Origin: an uncultured Paracoccaceae bacterium
GTDB taxonomy: Bacteria > Pseudomonadota > Alphaproteobacteria > Rhodobacterales > Rhodobacteraceae
Assembly (NCBI GenBank): GCA_937132145.1
Contig: CAKZNY010000154.1
Span: forward strand, 1-24,001
Length of the DNA: 24,001 bases
Direction of reading: 5' to 3'
Shown here: positions 15,120 through 22,912 of the stretch, one piece after another
How the letters are laid out: every line of letters begins with the position of its first letter
Position numbering within the stretch: the stretch's first letter is position 1
The notes under the pieces: model-generated
What the model was told of the DNA's origin: nothing
What the model saw: the letters and a program-made list of their open reading frames with translations, nothing else
Databases searched by the model: none
Position numbers and translations under genes: made by a program

Positions 15120-15281
15120 ATGAAACGCATATACTTTGTTTCGTTTTGTTCTATTTTGTTCTGTTTATGGGGTTTTTGCCAACGATCTGCGGTGAACCAC
15201 TGGCTCAAAGGGCATTCGGGATTTTCCGGCACCCTTTGTGCTGGTAACACCAAGGCGCGAAGTTATACCGCACCTAATTAG
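15120..15281 (+). CDS. Possible small membrane or secreted protein (weak)
   Basis: A 53-codon frame starting MKRIYFVSFCSILFCLWGFC has a basic start and a long hydrophobic stretch, as in a signal or anchor peptide. AGGGG lies 10 bases before the ATG. Against it: the hydrophobic part comes from a T-rich 10 bp repeat, the rest has no recognisable domain, and codon use differs from the neighbours. I do not recognise the product, and it may well not be a gene. Confidence 0.12.
   Translation: MKRIYFVSFCSILFCLWGFCQRSAVNHWLKGHSGFSGTLCAGNTKARSYTAPN
15134..15163. repeat. Three tandem 10 bp T-rich repeats upstream of phnD
   Basis: Three consecutive 10 bp units share the core TTTGTT at exact 10 bp spacing (15135, 15145, 15155); the last two units differ only in the final base. 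One-turn spacing on the same DNA face suits a binding array or a curved A/T-tract upstream of the phnD promoter. The period is not the 11 bp of Pho boxes and the core does not match CTGTCAT. Confidence 0.4.
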
Positions 15282-15346
15282 TCATGTATTTCAGTTGCGC
15301 CACTTGTCTCGGCCAAGGGAATCGTCATGTTAGGGGCAACTTAAAT

Positions 15347-15352
15347 TATACT
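15347..15352 (+). promoter_or_regulatory. Possible -10 element for apbC
   Basis: TATACT matches the sigma-70 -10 consensus in five of six positions and sits 19 bases before the apbC ATG. The best -35 match (TCGTCA at 15322) is poor and at 19 bp spacing, so this is a tentative call. Confidence 0.3.
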
Positions 15353-15371
15353 GTCGAACAGGAAGATAAAA

Positions 15372-16442
15372 ATGAGCATCACCCGCGAGCAAGTTCTGGA
15401 AGTCCTTTCCGCTATCGAAGACCCGTTCACCAAGAAAGACATCGTTAGCGCCAATATCGTTCGCGCCCTGAATGTCGAGGGCGGCGATATCCGTTTTGTG
15501 ATGGAAGTCGAATCCGCCCAAGGTGTCGCGATGGAAACGGTTCGCACGCTCGCGGTGGAAAAACTCGAAGCGCTGGACGGCGTCGGTAAAGTTTCGGCGT
15601 TACTAACCGCCCACAGTGCGCAAGGCGCGCCGCCAAATCTTGGTGGTGGCGCCAAACGTGCTGCCCCTGCGGGTCCCAAAAGCATCCCCGGCATCAAGAA
15701 AATCGTCGCGATTGCGTCGGGTAAAGGCGGCGTTGGCAAGTCCACCGTTTCGGCCAACCTCGCGGTTGCGCTGGCAGCCGAGGGCATGAAGGTCGGGCTG
15801 CTGGATGCAGATATTTACGGCCCCTCGCAGCCCCGCATGATGGGTATTTCAGATCGCCCGAAATCACCGGACGGCAAGCTGATTATTCCGCTGACAAACC
15901 ACGGCGTTACCATGATGTCGATGGGCTTGATGATGAAGGAAGACGAAGCCGTGGTCTGGCGCGGGCCTATGTTGATGGGCGCTTTGCAACAGATGCTGAA
16001 CCAGGTGCAATGGGGCGAGCTGGACTTGTTGTTGATCGACCTGCCACCGGGCACCGGTGATGTGCAACTGACGTTATCCCAGAAAACCGAGATCGCAGGC
16101 GCCATTATTGTGTCCACACCGCAGGATATCGCCTTGCTCGACGCCAGAAAAGCGATTGATATGTTCAATAAAACCTCAACGCCTGTGTTGGGTGTGATCG
16201 AGAATATGTCTACCCACATCTGCTCCGAATGCGGCCACGAGGAACATATCTTCGGGCATGGCGGTGCCAAAACCGAAGCCGAAAAGAAAAACTTTGTCTT
16301 CCTTGGGGAAATTCCGCTGGATATCAGCATTCGCACAGCCTCCGATCAAGGGACGCCCATCGTGATTGCCGAGCCGGACGGCAAACCCGCAAATGCCTTC
16401 CGTGAAATTGCCCGCAAACTGATCGCGGACAAGATTGTCTGA
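15372..16442 (+). CDS. apbC: Mrp/ApbC family iron-sulfur cluster carrier ATPase
   Basis: A 356-residue cytoplasmic protein that carries [4Fe-4S] clusters to target enzymes. Residues 1-80 form the MIP18/DUF59 domain (REQVLEVLSAIEDPF). After a Gly/Ala/Pro-rich linker (84-106), the ParA-like P-loop domain has the deviant Walker A GKGGVGKST (117-125), GLLDADIYGPS (142-152) and DLPPGTGD (223-230). The paired cluster-binding cysteines are Cys284 and Cys287 in HICSECGHEEHIFG. Length and layout are normal for alphaproteobacteria. AGGA precedes the ATG. The molybdenum hydroxylase elsewhere in the window holds 2Fe-2S clusters, but a specific link is not implied. A methyltransferase with an apparent Fe-S site follows 29 bp downstream. 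Confidence 0.95.
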   Translation: MSITREQVLEVLSAIEDPFTKKDIVSANIVRALNVEGGDIRFVMEVESAQGVAMETVRTLAVEKLEALDGVGKVSALLTAHSAQGAPPNLGGGAKRAAPAGPKSIPGIKKIVAIASGKGGVGKSTVSANLAVALAAEGMKVGLLDADIYGPSQPRMMGISDRPKSPDGKLIIPLTNHGVTMMSMGLMMKEDEAVVWRGPMLMGALQQMLNQVQWGELDLLLIDLPPGTGDVQLTLSQKTEIAGAIIVSTPQDIALLDARKAIDMFNKTSTPVLGVIENMSTHICSECGHEEHIFGHGGAKTEAEKKNFVFLGEIPLDISIRTASDQGTPIVIAEPDGKPANAFREIARKLIADKIV

Positions 16443-16471
16443 GATAGAACTTCGCGTCATAAGAGTTAACA

Positions 16472-17695
16472 ATGTCTTACAAAATCAAACATCTAAGCAT
16501 TCAAGGGGACGGCATCACGGACGGCCCCGACGGCCCTATCTACATCCCGTTTGCCCTACCTGACGAGCTGGTCGAGGGGGATGTCGAGGGCAACCGCATC
16601 CCCAAGCCACACATCATTGAGCCCTCCGGTGATCGCGTAAAAGCGCCCTGCCCGCATTTCAAAACCTGCGGCGGGTGCTCGATGCAACATGCCTCGGACA
16701 GGTTTCTGGCGGACTGGAAAACCGACGTTGTTCGCAACGCCCTGTCCGCGCACGACCTGACATCTGAATTTCGCCCAATCATCACCACACCCGCCCAATC
16801 ACGCAGGCGGGCGACTTTTGCAGCGCAGCGCACCAAGAAAGGCGTTTTGATCGGCTTTTACGGGCGTGCATCGAATACGGTCGTGGCGATCCCGTCGTGC
16901 AAACTGCTGCACCCCGACATTATGGCAACAATGCCCGCGTTAGAGGCTTTGACCAGAATTGGCGCGTCTCGCAAGGCCGGCATCAGCATTTCCGTCACAC
17001 AATCCGCCTCGGGTGCCGACGTTAGTGTGCAGGATGCCAAAGAAGCCGACGGCCCGATGATGGTCGAACTGGGCAGGTTGGTTGAAAAGTTCAAACTCTC
17101 GCGCCTGAACTGGAATGGCGAGGTGGTCGCGATGCGCGCCGCTCCGGTCCAGACATTCGATGGCATCACCGTATCCCCCCCCGTCGAGGCTTTTCTGCAA
17201 GCCACCGAGGCCGGCCAAATAGCGCTAACCAAAACCGTGTTAGAGGCCGTGGGCGATGCAAAACACATCGTTGATCTATTCGCCGGATGCGGAACATTTT
17301 CGTTGCCGCTATCAAGACAAGCGCAGGTTTTGGCGGTCGATGGCGATGCCCCGTTGCTGGCCGCGCTGAACGTGGCATGGCGCAATGGCGAGGGGTTGAA
17401 AACGCTGGAAACACACAAGCGCGACCTGTTCCGCAACCCAATGCTTAAGGAAGACTTAAAGAAGGTCGAGGCCGTGGTTCTCGACCCCCCGCGTGCAGGC
17501 GCCAAAGCCCAATGCGAGGCGCTGGCCGAGGCCGACATCCCCCGTATAGCGTTCGTTTCGTGTAATCCGGTGACCTTCGCGCGGGATGCGAAAATTCTGG
17601 TTAACGCCGGATACACAATCGACTGGGTGCAAGTCGTTGATCAGTTCCGCTGGTCCGCACATGTCGAACTGGTGGCCCTGTTTACCAAAGAGTAA
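16472..17695 (+). CDS. Class I SAM-dependent RNA uracil-C5 methyltransferase (RumA/TrmA type)
   Basis: A 407-residue enzyme that methylates C5 of a uridine, most likely in 23S rRNA. The N-terminal OB/TRAM-like part is short. Four cysteines match the Fe-S site of RumA/RlmD: Cys60, 66 and 69 (CPHFKTCGGC) and Cys143 (PSCKLLHP). The Rossmann SAM site reads DLFAGCGTFSLPL (268-280), the catalytic region has DPPRAG (338-343), the nucleophile is Cys364 in FVSCNP, and HVELV near the end gives the proton-abstracting Glu399. The ribosome site is weak (AAGAG). Assignment between RlmD, RlmC and TrmA cannot be settled by eye; the Fe-S cysteines favour RlmD-like. It is probably co-transcribed with apbC. Confidence 0.9.
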   Translation: MSYKIKHLSIQGDGITDGPDGPIYIPFALPDELVEGDVEGNRIPKPHIIEPSGDRVKAPCPHFKTCGGCSMQHASDRFLADWKTDVVRNALSAHDLTSEFRPIITTPAQSRRRATFAAQRTKKGVLIGFYGRASNTVVAIPSCKLLHPDIMATMPALEALTRIGASRKAGISISVTQSASGADVSVQDAKEADGPMMVELGRLVEKFKLSRLNWNGEVVAMRAAPVQTFDGITVSPPVEAFLQATEAGQIALTKTVLEAVGDAKHIVDLFAGCGTFSLPLSRQAQVLAVDGDAPLLAALNVAWRNGEGLKTLETHKRDLFRNPMLKEDLKKVEAVVLDPPRAGAKAQCEALAEADIPRIAFVSCNPVTFARDAKILVNAGYTIDWVQVVDQFRWSAHVELVALFTKE

Positions 17696-17697
17696 CT

Positions 17698-17718
17698 AAC
17701 GCTGTTTTGTGTGGCGTT
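17698..17718 (+). terminator. Weak hairpin after the methyltransferase gene
   Basis: AACGC (17698-17702) pairs with GCGTT (17714-17718) across an 11-base loop, just after the methyltransferase stop at 17695 and before the convergent rhodanese. The stem is short and only the loop is T-rich, so its role as a terminator is doubtful. Confidence 0.25.
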
Positions 17719-17734
17719 CTCGTCGAACTTGACC

Positions 17735-18109
17735 CTATTTATCGACCGGCCCGCCAGCGTCTTTCCACGATGAAAAGCCACCAACATTGGATACATTCTG
17801 AAAACCCATGTCTTTCAGCGTTTTTCCACTAAGCGCAGCTTGGCCTCCAGCACCACAGACTAGCACGATGTCGGCGTCCTTTTTAAGGGACGGGTTGTGC
17901 AAGGGGTGGCTATCGTCGGCACGAAATTCAAGCATGCCTCGATTAACCAATTGTGCACCTGCGATGGTTCCTGACGTCGCGATATCGCCGCTGTCGCGCA
18001 CGTCGACGAAGACAGTGTTACCCGCCTTGTGCTTGGCTATACCCTCTTCTACCGAAATTTTAGGAACGACGGCGTTGGCTTCTTCGAGATAATCATTTGC
18101 GGTCTTCAT
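17735..18109 (-). CDS. Single-domain rhodanese-like protein
   Basis: A 124-residue cytoplasmic protein with one rhodanese fold: VFVDVRDSGDIATSGTIAGA (33-52) is the conserved N-terminal part, the active-site Cys85 opens the loop CGAGGQA, and GGFSSWKDAG (110-119) is the typical C-terminal motif. It would transfer sulfane sulfur between thiols. The loop has Gln where many sulfurtransferases have Arg (C-x-x-G-x-R), which may alter the donor. GGGAGG lies before the ATG. It is monocistronic, flanked by a convergent gene and by tRNA-Phe. A role in thiolation is possible but unproven. Confidence 0.88.
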   Translation of the reverse strand: MKTANDYLEEANAVVPKISVEEGIAKHKAGNTVFVDVRDSGDIATSGTIAGAQLVNRGMLEFRADDSHPLHNPSLKKDADIVLVCGAGGQAALSGKTLKDMGFQNVSNVGGFSSWKDAGGPVDK

Positions 18110-18382
18110 TGAGAAGTTCCTCCCTTTTGTTATTACCAGCGCTAACCCCGTTTCTCAGAGAGGCAATACCTAAGACGTGGAGGCAGACGACAAGCAATAA
18201 AATCGTTGTGGGCACGCTGGTCGGTTGCTCTACATCTTAGCCATTCATGGCGCTGCGTGTGGCTTTCTACCACTTCATATGAGTGATATTATTTGTCTTT
18301 CGGCGTTAAATCAATGCACCAAATTGGGCGAAGTTTGAGATGTTATCTGGCCAGCCCCTAACGATATGTTATGTATTTATAG
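18110..18382. other. Intergenic region between the rhodanese gene and tRNA-Phe
   Basis: These 273 bases are relatively A+T-rich. They hold the leader and presumably the promoter of the rhodanese gene, and the tRNA 3' trailer. I see no open frame with a ribosome site and no strong hairpin with a T-run. Confidence 0.5.
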
Positions 18383-18457
18383 TGGTGCCCGGGGGCGGAT
18401 TTGAACCACCGACACGCGAATTTTCAATCCGCTGCTCTACCCCTGAGCTACCCGGGC
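18383..18457 (-). tRNA. tRNA-Phe (GAA)
   Basis: A full cloverleaf can be drawn on the minus strand. The acceptor stem GCCCGGG pairs with CCCGGGC, then discriminator A and an encoded CCA (18383-18385). U8-A9 precede the D-stem GCTC/GAGC. The anticodon stem GCGGA/TTCGC has one G-U pair and the loop TTGAAAA, giving anticodon GAA. The T-arm is GGTGG-TTCAAAT-CCGCC. It lies 89 bp downstream of yacG in the same direction, an arrangement typical of Rhodobacterales, so it may share a transcript or use its own promoter. Confidence 0.97.
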
Positions 18458-18546
18458 ACGGGTAAGGCTAACCGCCTTGGGTGGGGGCGTTTTAGGGGAG
18501 ATATTGGTGACTGTCCATAGCAATTTTCGGGAAATTCCAACGAATA

Positions 18547-18729
18547 TCAGTGCTTGGTTTGTGCCGCCGCTATCAACGCGATTTCGTCTTCTTCGCTAAG
18601 GTCCTCAAGCGGGGCCGGAATGGCGTAAGAGCCGTTTAACCATTTGCCCAGATCAACATCCGCACAGCGTTTTGAGCAGAAGGGTTTGAGCTTGGGGGCC
18701 GACGGTTTATGGCAAATAGGGCAGCTCAT
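18547..18729 (-). CDS. yacG: DNA gyrase inhibitor YacG family zinc protein
   Basis: A 60-residue protein with the YacG zinc site Cys3, Cys6, Cys18, Cys22 (CPIC and FCSKRC), followed by the invariant DLGKWLNGSYAIP stretch (26-38) and an acidic tail. E. coli YacG binds GyrB and blocks DNA binding by gyrase; the same role is inferred. Its ATG overlaps the stop of the RNase E/G-like gene (ATGA), so it is translationally coupled as the last protein gene of the murA-hisD-infA-maf cluster. Confidence 0.93.
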   Translation of the reverse strand: MSCPICHKPSAPKLKPFCSKRCADVDLGKWLNGSYAIPAPLEDLSEEDEIALIAAAQTKH

Positions 18730-19754
18730 TTCATCGCCTCGCTCAAAGGAAAGCGTTCGCGTTTACGCTGCAATTCCAGATTTCCCAGTGGGGTCCAGCC
18801 CGCGATAATCGTATCCACTCCGTCGCGCCGGAATGCCGCCCGAAGTGCGGATTCGATTTTGACGCGCTCTTTTTTGTTAACAGGGGCAAAATCAACCACT
18901 ATTTGCCCGCCCAAGCCGCGAATTAGCAACTGGCGCGAAATCTCTTTCGCCGCCGCCAGATTGGTCTTCAAGCCTGCCGCAGGGGAAAAGTCACCGCCGG
19001 TATTCACGTCAATCGCAATCAACGCCCGCGTCGGCTCTATGCTTAGCCAAGCCGTTTCACCCAGCTTAACCCGCGACCCCATCGCGGCATCAATATAGTC
19101 CAGAATACCGTGATGCTCGAACGCGCCCTCGGTGTTATCCACCTGATCCGGCTCGTCCCAATCGCGCCACGCACGGATTGTGGCGGTTGGCGCATCCAGC
19201 AGCAATTCCGGCTCTTTACCCTCGGTCCCCGCGATCACAGTGCGGCACATGTCCAGCATGTTGAGGATATCATCCGCGATGCTTTCGCCATCCGCGCCGT
19301 CGCAGGCCGAGCGCAATATCAACCCCTCGCCGCCGCCATCGACCGCGCCGTGGGCGATCTCCAGCAGGCGGTTTCGTTCGTCTTCGTCGTGGATGCTGCG
19401 GGCAATGTTTAGACCCGGATTTGCCGGGGTCACGATGGCATACCGGCTTTTGAACAGCAGCTTGCGCGCCACGGGCGAGGCTTTGCCTTCCTCCACATAT
19501 GTCGTCACCTGCACCACAATCGCCGTCCCCGGAGACATGCCCTTGGCGTCTTTCAGAAACGCCCGCTGCCCGTCTGGAAGACGCAAAATTGCGCCGTGCA
19601 TACCCTTTAGGGGGCGCTCGAGAATGCCACGATAAATCGCTTCGGGGCGCGGGATCGGGTCGTCTTGCGGTGGGTCGATCATCAAGTCTGTTAACTTTCC
19701 GTCAACCAACAATGCGGCCATGTCGTTATCAAAAACGGCTAGCGAGCCTTTCAT
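18726..19754 (-). CDS. Short ribonuclease E/G family protein
   Basis: A 342-residue protein related to the catalytic core of RNase E/G. Residues 40-100 resemble a reduced S1-like RNA-binding region ([20 protein letters not shown]). The DNase I-like catalytic part has the two metal-binding aspartates expected of the family: Asp249 in AIDVNTGG and Asp288 in GGQIVVDF. The CPxCxG zinc-link that joins RNase E/G subunits is absent, and the length is well below the 480 or more residues of RNase G. It probably cleaves RNA endonucleolytically, but oligomeric state and targets are unknown. AAGGAG precedes the ATG; 4 bp overlap with maf upstream and with yacG downstream. Confidence 0.85.
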   Translation of the reverse strand: MKGSLAVFDNDMAALLVDGKLTDLMIDPPQDDPIPRPEAIYRGILERPLKGMHGAILRLPDGQRAFLKDAKGMSPGTAIVVQVTTYVEEGKASPVARKLLFKSRYAIVTPANPGLNIARSIHDEDERNRLLEIAHGAVDGGGEGLILRSACDGADGESIADDILNMLDMCRTVIAGTEGKEPELLLDAPTATIRAWRDWDEPDQVDNTEGAFEHHGILDYIDAAMGSRVKLGETAWLSIEPTRALIAIDVNTGGDFSPAAGLKTNLAAAKEISRQLLIRGLGGQIVVDFAPVNKKERVKIESALRAAFRRDGVDTIIAGWTPLGNLELQRKRERFPLSEAMK

Positions 19755-20335
19755 GCGGGTGCTCCTTGAAATGAAACCGGATACCCTGCCCCGATTAACA
19801 TATTGGTAACTTCGGTTAATGGCAGCCCCACCACATTGGTGTACGAACCGTTAATGGACGGAATGAACGCAGCCCCTATGCCTTGAATGGCATAGCCACC
19901 AGCCTTGCCCTGCCACTCGGTTGAGCGCAGATAGGCGGATAGTTCCATATCAGACAGGCGCTTGAATTTCACCACGGTTTCCACCTGTCGGGACCAGATT
20001 TTATCACCCAAACGTAATGCCATACCCGTAATCACACGGTGCCTGCGCCCTGACAAAAGCATCAGGAATTCCGCAGCCTCAGCCACATCCGCAGGTTTGC
20101 CCAGAATACGGCGGCCAACCGCCACAACTGTATCGGCCGCCAGCACCAGATCATCGGCACCAGCCTTCACAGCCTTGGCCTTTTCCACAGCAAGGCGCGC
20201 CGCATACGGGCGAGGCAATTCGTTTTTATGTGGGGTCTCGTCAATATCGGCGGGCCGGATCTCGTCCGGCACAACACCGATTTGCGCCAACAACTCGCGC
20301 CTGCGCGGGCTGCCTGATCCAAGGATCAGTCGCAA
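19751..20335 (-). CDS. maf: Maf family nucleoside triphosphate pyrophosphatase
   Basis: A 194-residue enzyme that hydrolyses non-canonical or specific NTPs to NMP and PPi, a house-cleaning function also linked to division control. Motifs: SGSPRR (7-12), catalytic AADTVV (66-71), GKP (79-81), the [10 protein letters not shown] loop (143-152) and [13 protein letters not shown] (161-173). The start is TTG at 20335, only one base after the infA TAA, and no ATG or GTG exists nearby in frame before the conserved RLILGSGSP. Initiation therefore seems to depend on ribosomes finishing infA. Its stop overlaps the RNase E/G-like gene by 4 bp. Confidence 0.93.
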   Translation of the reverse strand: MRLILGSGSPRRRELLAQIGVVPDEIRPADIDETPHKNELPRPYAARLAVEKAKAVKAGADDLVLAADTVVAVGRRILGKPADVAEAAEFLMLLSGRRHRVITGMALRLGDKIWSRQVETVVKFKRLSDMELSAYLRSTEWQGKAGGYAIQGIGAAFIPSINGSYTNVVGLPLTEVTNMLIGAGYPVSFQGAPA

Positions 20336-20336
20336 G

Positions 20337-20555
20337 TTATTTGAAACGATAGTTGATGCGCCCTTTGGACAAATCGTACGGGGTCATTTCGACCTGTACT
20401 TTGTCACCTGCCAGCACACGAATACGGTTTTTCCGCATTTTGCCTGCTGTATGCGCGATAATTACGTGGCCGTTCTCTAGCTCTACCCGAAACGTCGCGT
20501 TTGGTAGAAGCTCGGTCACGACACCCGGGAATTCTAGAAGTTCTTCCTTGGCCAT
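20337..20555 (-). CDS. infA: Translation initiation factor IF-1
   Basis: A 72-residue S1/OB-fold protein that binds the ribosomal A-site during initiation. The sequence [20 protein letters not shown] and the end [11 protein letters not shown] are unmistakable IF-1. The start at ATG 20555 is chosen over an in-frame upstream ATG (20603), because IF-1 always begins near MAKE and GGAG lies 6-9 bases upstream. The length is standard. It is separated from the phosphatase gene upstream by 90 bp that may hold a promoter, and is followed after one base by maf. Confidence 0.98.
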   Translation of the reverse strand: MAKEELLEFPGVVTELLPNATFRVELENGHVIIAHTAGKMRKNRIRVLAGDKVQVEMTPYDLSKGRINYRFK

Positions 20556-20645
20556 GTGATCTCCGATCTGGTTGTTTAGTGCAAACCATTGTCTGCGGGG
20601 CATAGATGAGGGGTAATTCTTTAAAATTCAAGTGTAATCGGCATT

Positions 20646-21107
20646 TCAGTCGTCACTTTCATCAGGCGGGCCAAACCTGCCGATTATCCGCTGTGAAACC
20701 TGATCGCGCATCTGGCGGTAAACCCGCAGTTTGTCCTCTCGCGATTCACCTAGGCCGGTGGGGTCAAAAATCGGCCAGTATTCCACCTCCAATGCATAAA
20801 CGCGCGTGTATTCCAAGGCCCGTCGCTGACTGGCGGGGGAAAGTGCTATGACCAGATCGTAACCGCCGATGTCATCCCCCCACGCCTCCATGTCGTCAAA
20901 CGAGCGCACGCGGTGTTTTTCTAGTTGCACATCTATTTCAGCCGCAACCGCCACAGAAAATCCGTCAATTTCCAGATCATGCTTCACCCCTACCGACTGC
21001 ACAAAAATCCGCGTGCCGTAGTATTTCTTCATGATTCCTTCGGCCATGGGCGAGCGCACGGCGTTATGGTCACAAGCGAACAACACAGATGTCGGGTTGT
21101 TCGCCAT
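20646..21107 (-). CDS. Low-molecular-weight phosphatase / ArsC-like protein
   Basis: A 153-residue member of the low-Mr protein tyrosine phosphatase and arsenate reductase fold. The P-loop is CDHNAVRS (Cys12, Arg18, Ser19) and the general acid is probably Asp115 in YWPIFDPTG. This WPIFDPT form of the acid loop resembles the ArsC-like branch, but there is no ars gene nearby and the position between UPF0262 and infA is a conserved housekeeping one. Substrate is unknown; a protein or small-molecule phosphatase role is as likely as arsenate reduction. ATG 21107 follows AAGGG six bases after the UPF0262 stop. Confidence 0.88.
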   Translation of the reverse strand: MANNPTSVLFACDHNAVRSPMAEGIMKKYYGTRIFVQSVGVKHDLEIDGFSVAVAAEIDVQLEKHRVRSFDDMEAWGDDIGGYDLVIALSPASQRRALEYTRVYALEVEYWPIFDPTGLGESREDKLRVYRQMRDQVSQRIIGRFGPPDESDD

Positions 21108-21113
21108 GCGCCC

Positions 21114-21602
21114 TTAACCCTTAAAATGCAGGACGCAAATCAGCGTGAAAATGCGGCGCGCGGTGGCTTTGTCGGTTTTCACCTTGCTAGCCAGACGCTC
21201 CCCGACGACGTTACCGCCCTCGTTGTGAATACCGCGCCGCCCCATATCTATCGCCTCGATTTGGCTGGGGGGCAGGCGTTTTACGGCATCAAAATAACTC
21301 TCGCAAATCTGGAAGTAGTCTTTGATGACTTGGCGGAACGGGGTTAACGAAAGATGAAACTCGCCGGCCTTCTCGCCGGATTTTGTGTGCAGATCAAAGA
21401 CCAGACGGCGGTCCGCGATGGAGAGGTCAAGACGATATGGGCCAGCTGGAACCGCCTGCCCTTCACGGCCGACAGGCTGAAAGAAATTCTCCTCCAGCAA
21501 ATCAAAAATCGCGACGCGGCGTTCCTGTTCGATCTCGGGCGTGGGCGCGGGCAAACCGGAATCGTCCAGATTGATTTCGTAAATACGATCTGTGTCAGCC
21601 AT
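21114..21602 (-). CDS. UPF0262 family protein of unknown function
   Basis: A 162-residue protein beginning MADTDRIYEINLDDSGL and containing the family's ERRVAIFDLLEENFF, PYRLDLSIADRRLVFDL and IDMGRRGIHNEG stretches. It is a conserved alphaproteobacterial family without known function, usually found next to hisD. The start at ATG 21602 is preferred over an in-frame ATG 15 bases upstream, because GGTGGTGAG precedes it and it forms an ATGGCTGA overlap with the hisD stop. It has no signal peptide or membrane segment and is presumably cytoplasmic. Confidence 0.88.
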   Translation of the reverse strand: MADTDRIYEINLDDSGLPAPTPEIEQERRVAIFDLLEENFFQPVGREGQAVPAGPYRLDLSIADRRLVFDLHTKSGEKAGEFHLSLTPFRQVIKDYFQICESYFDAVKRLPPSQIEAIDMGRRGIHNEGGNVVGERLASKVKTDKATARRIFTLICVLHFKG

Positions 21603-22911
21603 TCTCACCACCGTCATTCAACTGATCGAGGCGCAGGCGAATAGAAAGGCCGTGGGCCTCCAGGCTTTCGGATTTAGCCAAGGTTTCTGCCGCCGGTCCG
21701 ATGGCTTTCAATGCCTCCGGTGTCATCCGCGAAATCGTGGTGCGTTTCATGAAATCGAGCACCGACAGACCGGACGAAAACCTTGCCGAGCGCCCCGTGG
21801 GCAGCACATGGTTCGGCCCACCGACATAATCGCCGATCGCTTCGGGGGTCCACGCGCCAATGAATATCGCACCGGCATGGCGGATTTTGTTGGACAGGGC
21901 CTCGGCATCCGCGACGCACAGCTCCAGATGTTCGGGGGCGATACGGTCTGACAACTCGACTGCAAGCTCGAGGGTATCAACCACAATCACCGCCCCGTAA
22001 TCCCGCCAGCTTGGGGCCGCAACCGCGCGACGCTCCAGTGTTTCAAGGCGTTTATCGACGGCGGCTATAACCGCCTGTGCAAAATCTTCATCGTCGGTGA
22101 TCAGGATCGACTGTGCGCTTTCGTCGTGTTCAGCTTGGCTTAGCAGATCAATCGCGACCCAATCAGGGTTGTTGTCTTTATCTGCAATCACCAGAATTTC
22201 GGACGGGCCTGCGATCATATCAATCCCGACGCGCCCGAAAACACGCCGTTTGGCAGCGGCCACAAAGGCATTCCCCGGGCCGGTGATTTTATCGACCTGT
22301 TGAATCGTTTCTGTCCCGTAAGCCATCGCCGCAATCGCCTGCGCCCCACCGATCCGGTAAACGGTTTCAACGCCCGAAAGCCGCGCAGCCAACAGCACCA
22401 GCGGGTTCACTTTGCCATCCGGTGTCGGTGTGCAAATCACCAGATTTTCAACCCCCGCAACATTTGCCGGAATGGCGTTCATCAACACAGACGAAGGGTA
22501 TGACGCCAAACCGCCGGGCACATATAGCCCCGCCGTTTCCACCGCAGACCAACGCCAGCCGAGTTCAGCCCCGCTATCGTCAATCCAGCGTTCATCCTTA
22601 GGAATTTGGCGGGCGTGATAAACCCGTATACGGTCTGCCGCCAGCTCCAGTGCCGCGCGTTCAACGGCGGGAACTTTTGCAATCTCGGCATCCATCTCGG
22701 TGGCCGAAAACGCAAGCGTTTTCGGCGTCAGTGCCAGCCGGTCAAATTTGTGGGTGAGTTCAATCACAGCCGCATCGCCACGCGCCGCCACGTCTGCGAT
22801 GATATCGGCCACAATCGCATCGACATCGGCATCAGACTCGCGTTTCATGCCAAGAAGATCGACAAACCGCGCCTCGAAATCAGGCTGGCTAGAGTTCAGA
22901 AATACAGGCAT
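21595..22911 (-). CDS. hisD: Histidinol dehydrogenase
   Basis: A 438-residue Zn enzyme that oxidises L-histidinol to L-histidine with two NAD, the last steps of histidine synthesis. The family signature region is intact at ITGPGNAFVAAAKRRVFGRV (209-228) and IDMIAGPSEILVIAD (230-244). Zinc ligands expected from the E. coli enzyme are present (Gln259 and His262 in LLSQAEHD, Asp361 in GDYVGGPNH), as is the catalytic Glu327-His328 pair in IAPEHLEL. The ATG at 22911 is 1 bp after the DUF2948 stop. It is separated from other his genes here, as is common in alphaproteobacteria. The end overlaps UPF0262 by 8 bp. Confidence 0.97.
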   Translation of the reverse strand: MPVFLNSSQPDFEARFVDLLGMKRESDADVDAIVADIIADVAARGDAAVIELTHKFDRLALTPKTLAFSATEMDAEIAKVPAVERAALELAADRIRVYHARQIPKDERWIDDSGAELGWRWSAVETAGLYVPGGLASYPSSVLMNAIPANVAGVENLVICTPTPDGKVNPLVLLAARLSGVETVYRIGGAQAIAAMAYGTETIQQVDKITGPGNAFVAAAKRRVFGRVGIDMIAGPSEILVIADKDNNPDWVAIDLLSQAEHDESAQSILITDDEDFAQAVIAAVDKRLETLERRAVAAPSWRDYGAVIVVDTLELAVELSDRIAPEHLELCVADAEALSNKIRHAGAIFIGAWTPEAIGDYVGGPNHVLPTGRSARFSSGLSVLDFMKRTTISRMTPEALKAIGPAAETLAKSESLEAHGLSIRLRLDQLNDGGENG

Positions 22912-22912
22912 T

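Larger units (their letters stand above)
15071..15371. other. Divergent intergenic region between phnD and apbC
   Basis: This 301 bp spacer must hold the promoters of both flanking genes. It contains three T-rich 10 bp repeats (15134-15163), an imperfect hairpin (CAAAGGG at 15206-15212 with CCCTTTG at 15232-15238, no T-run), a possible -10 for apbC, and one weak small reading frame (15120-15281). No RNA gene was recognised. Confidence 0.6.

Noticed and set aside
15206..15238. CAAAGGG/CCCTTTG hairpin as an intrinsic terminator or small RNA
   Set aside because: The 19-base interior pairs poorly and there is no T-run on either strand; it is noted only as an imperfect inverted repeat.
15103..15337. 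8 bp direct repeat TTAGGGGC at 15103-15110 and 15330-15337
   Set aside because: One 8-mer match within a 300 bp spacer is expected by chance at a similar rate, and the copies have no common position relative to a promoter.
15071..15371. Pho box controlling phnD
   Set aside because: No pair of CTGTCAT-like 7-mers at 11 bp spacing was found; the T-rich repeats have a 10 bp period and a different core.
18464..18478. AAGGC-TAACC-GCCTT hairpin upstream of tRNA-Phe as a yacG terminator
   Set aside because: The stem is only 5 bp with no T-run; it might mark a processing site, but nothing in the sequence supports that directly.
20646..21107. Arsenate resistance gene arsC
   Set aside because: The P-loop fits the fold, but no arsenic genes are nearby and the conserved housekeeping position argues against a resistance role.
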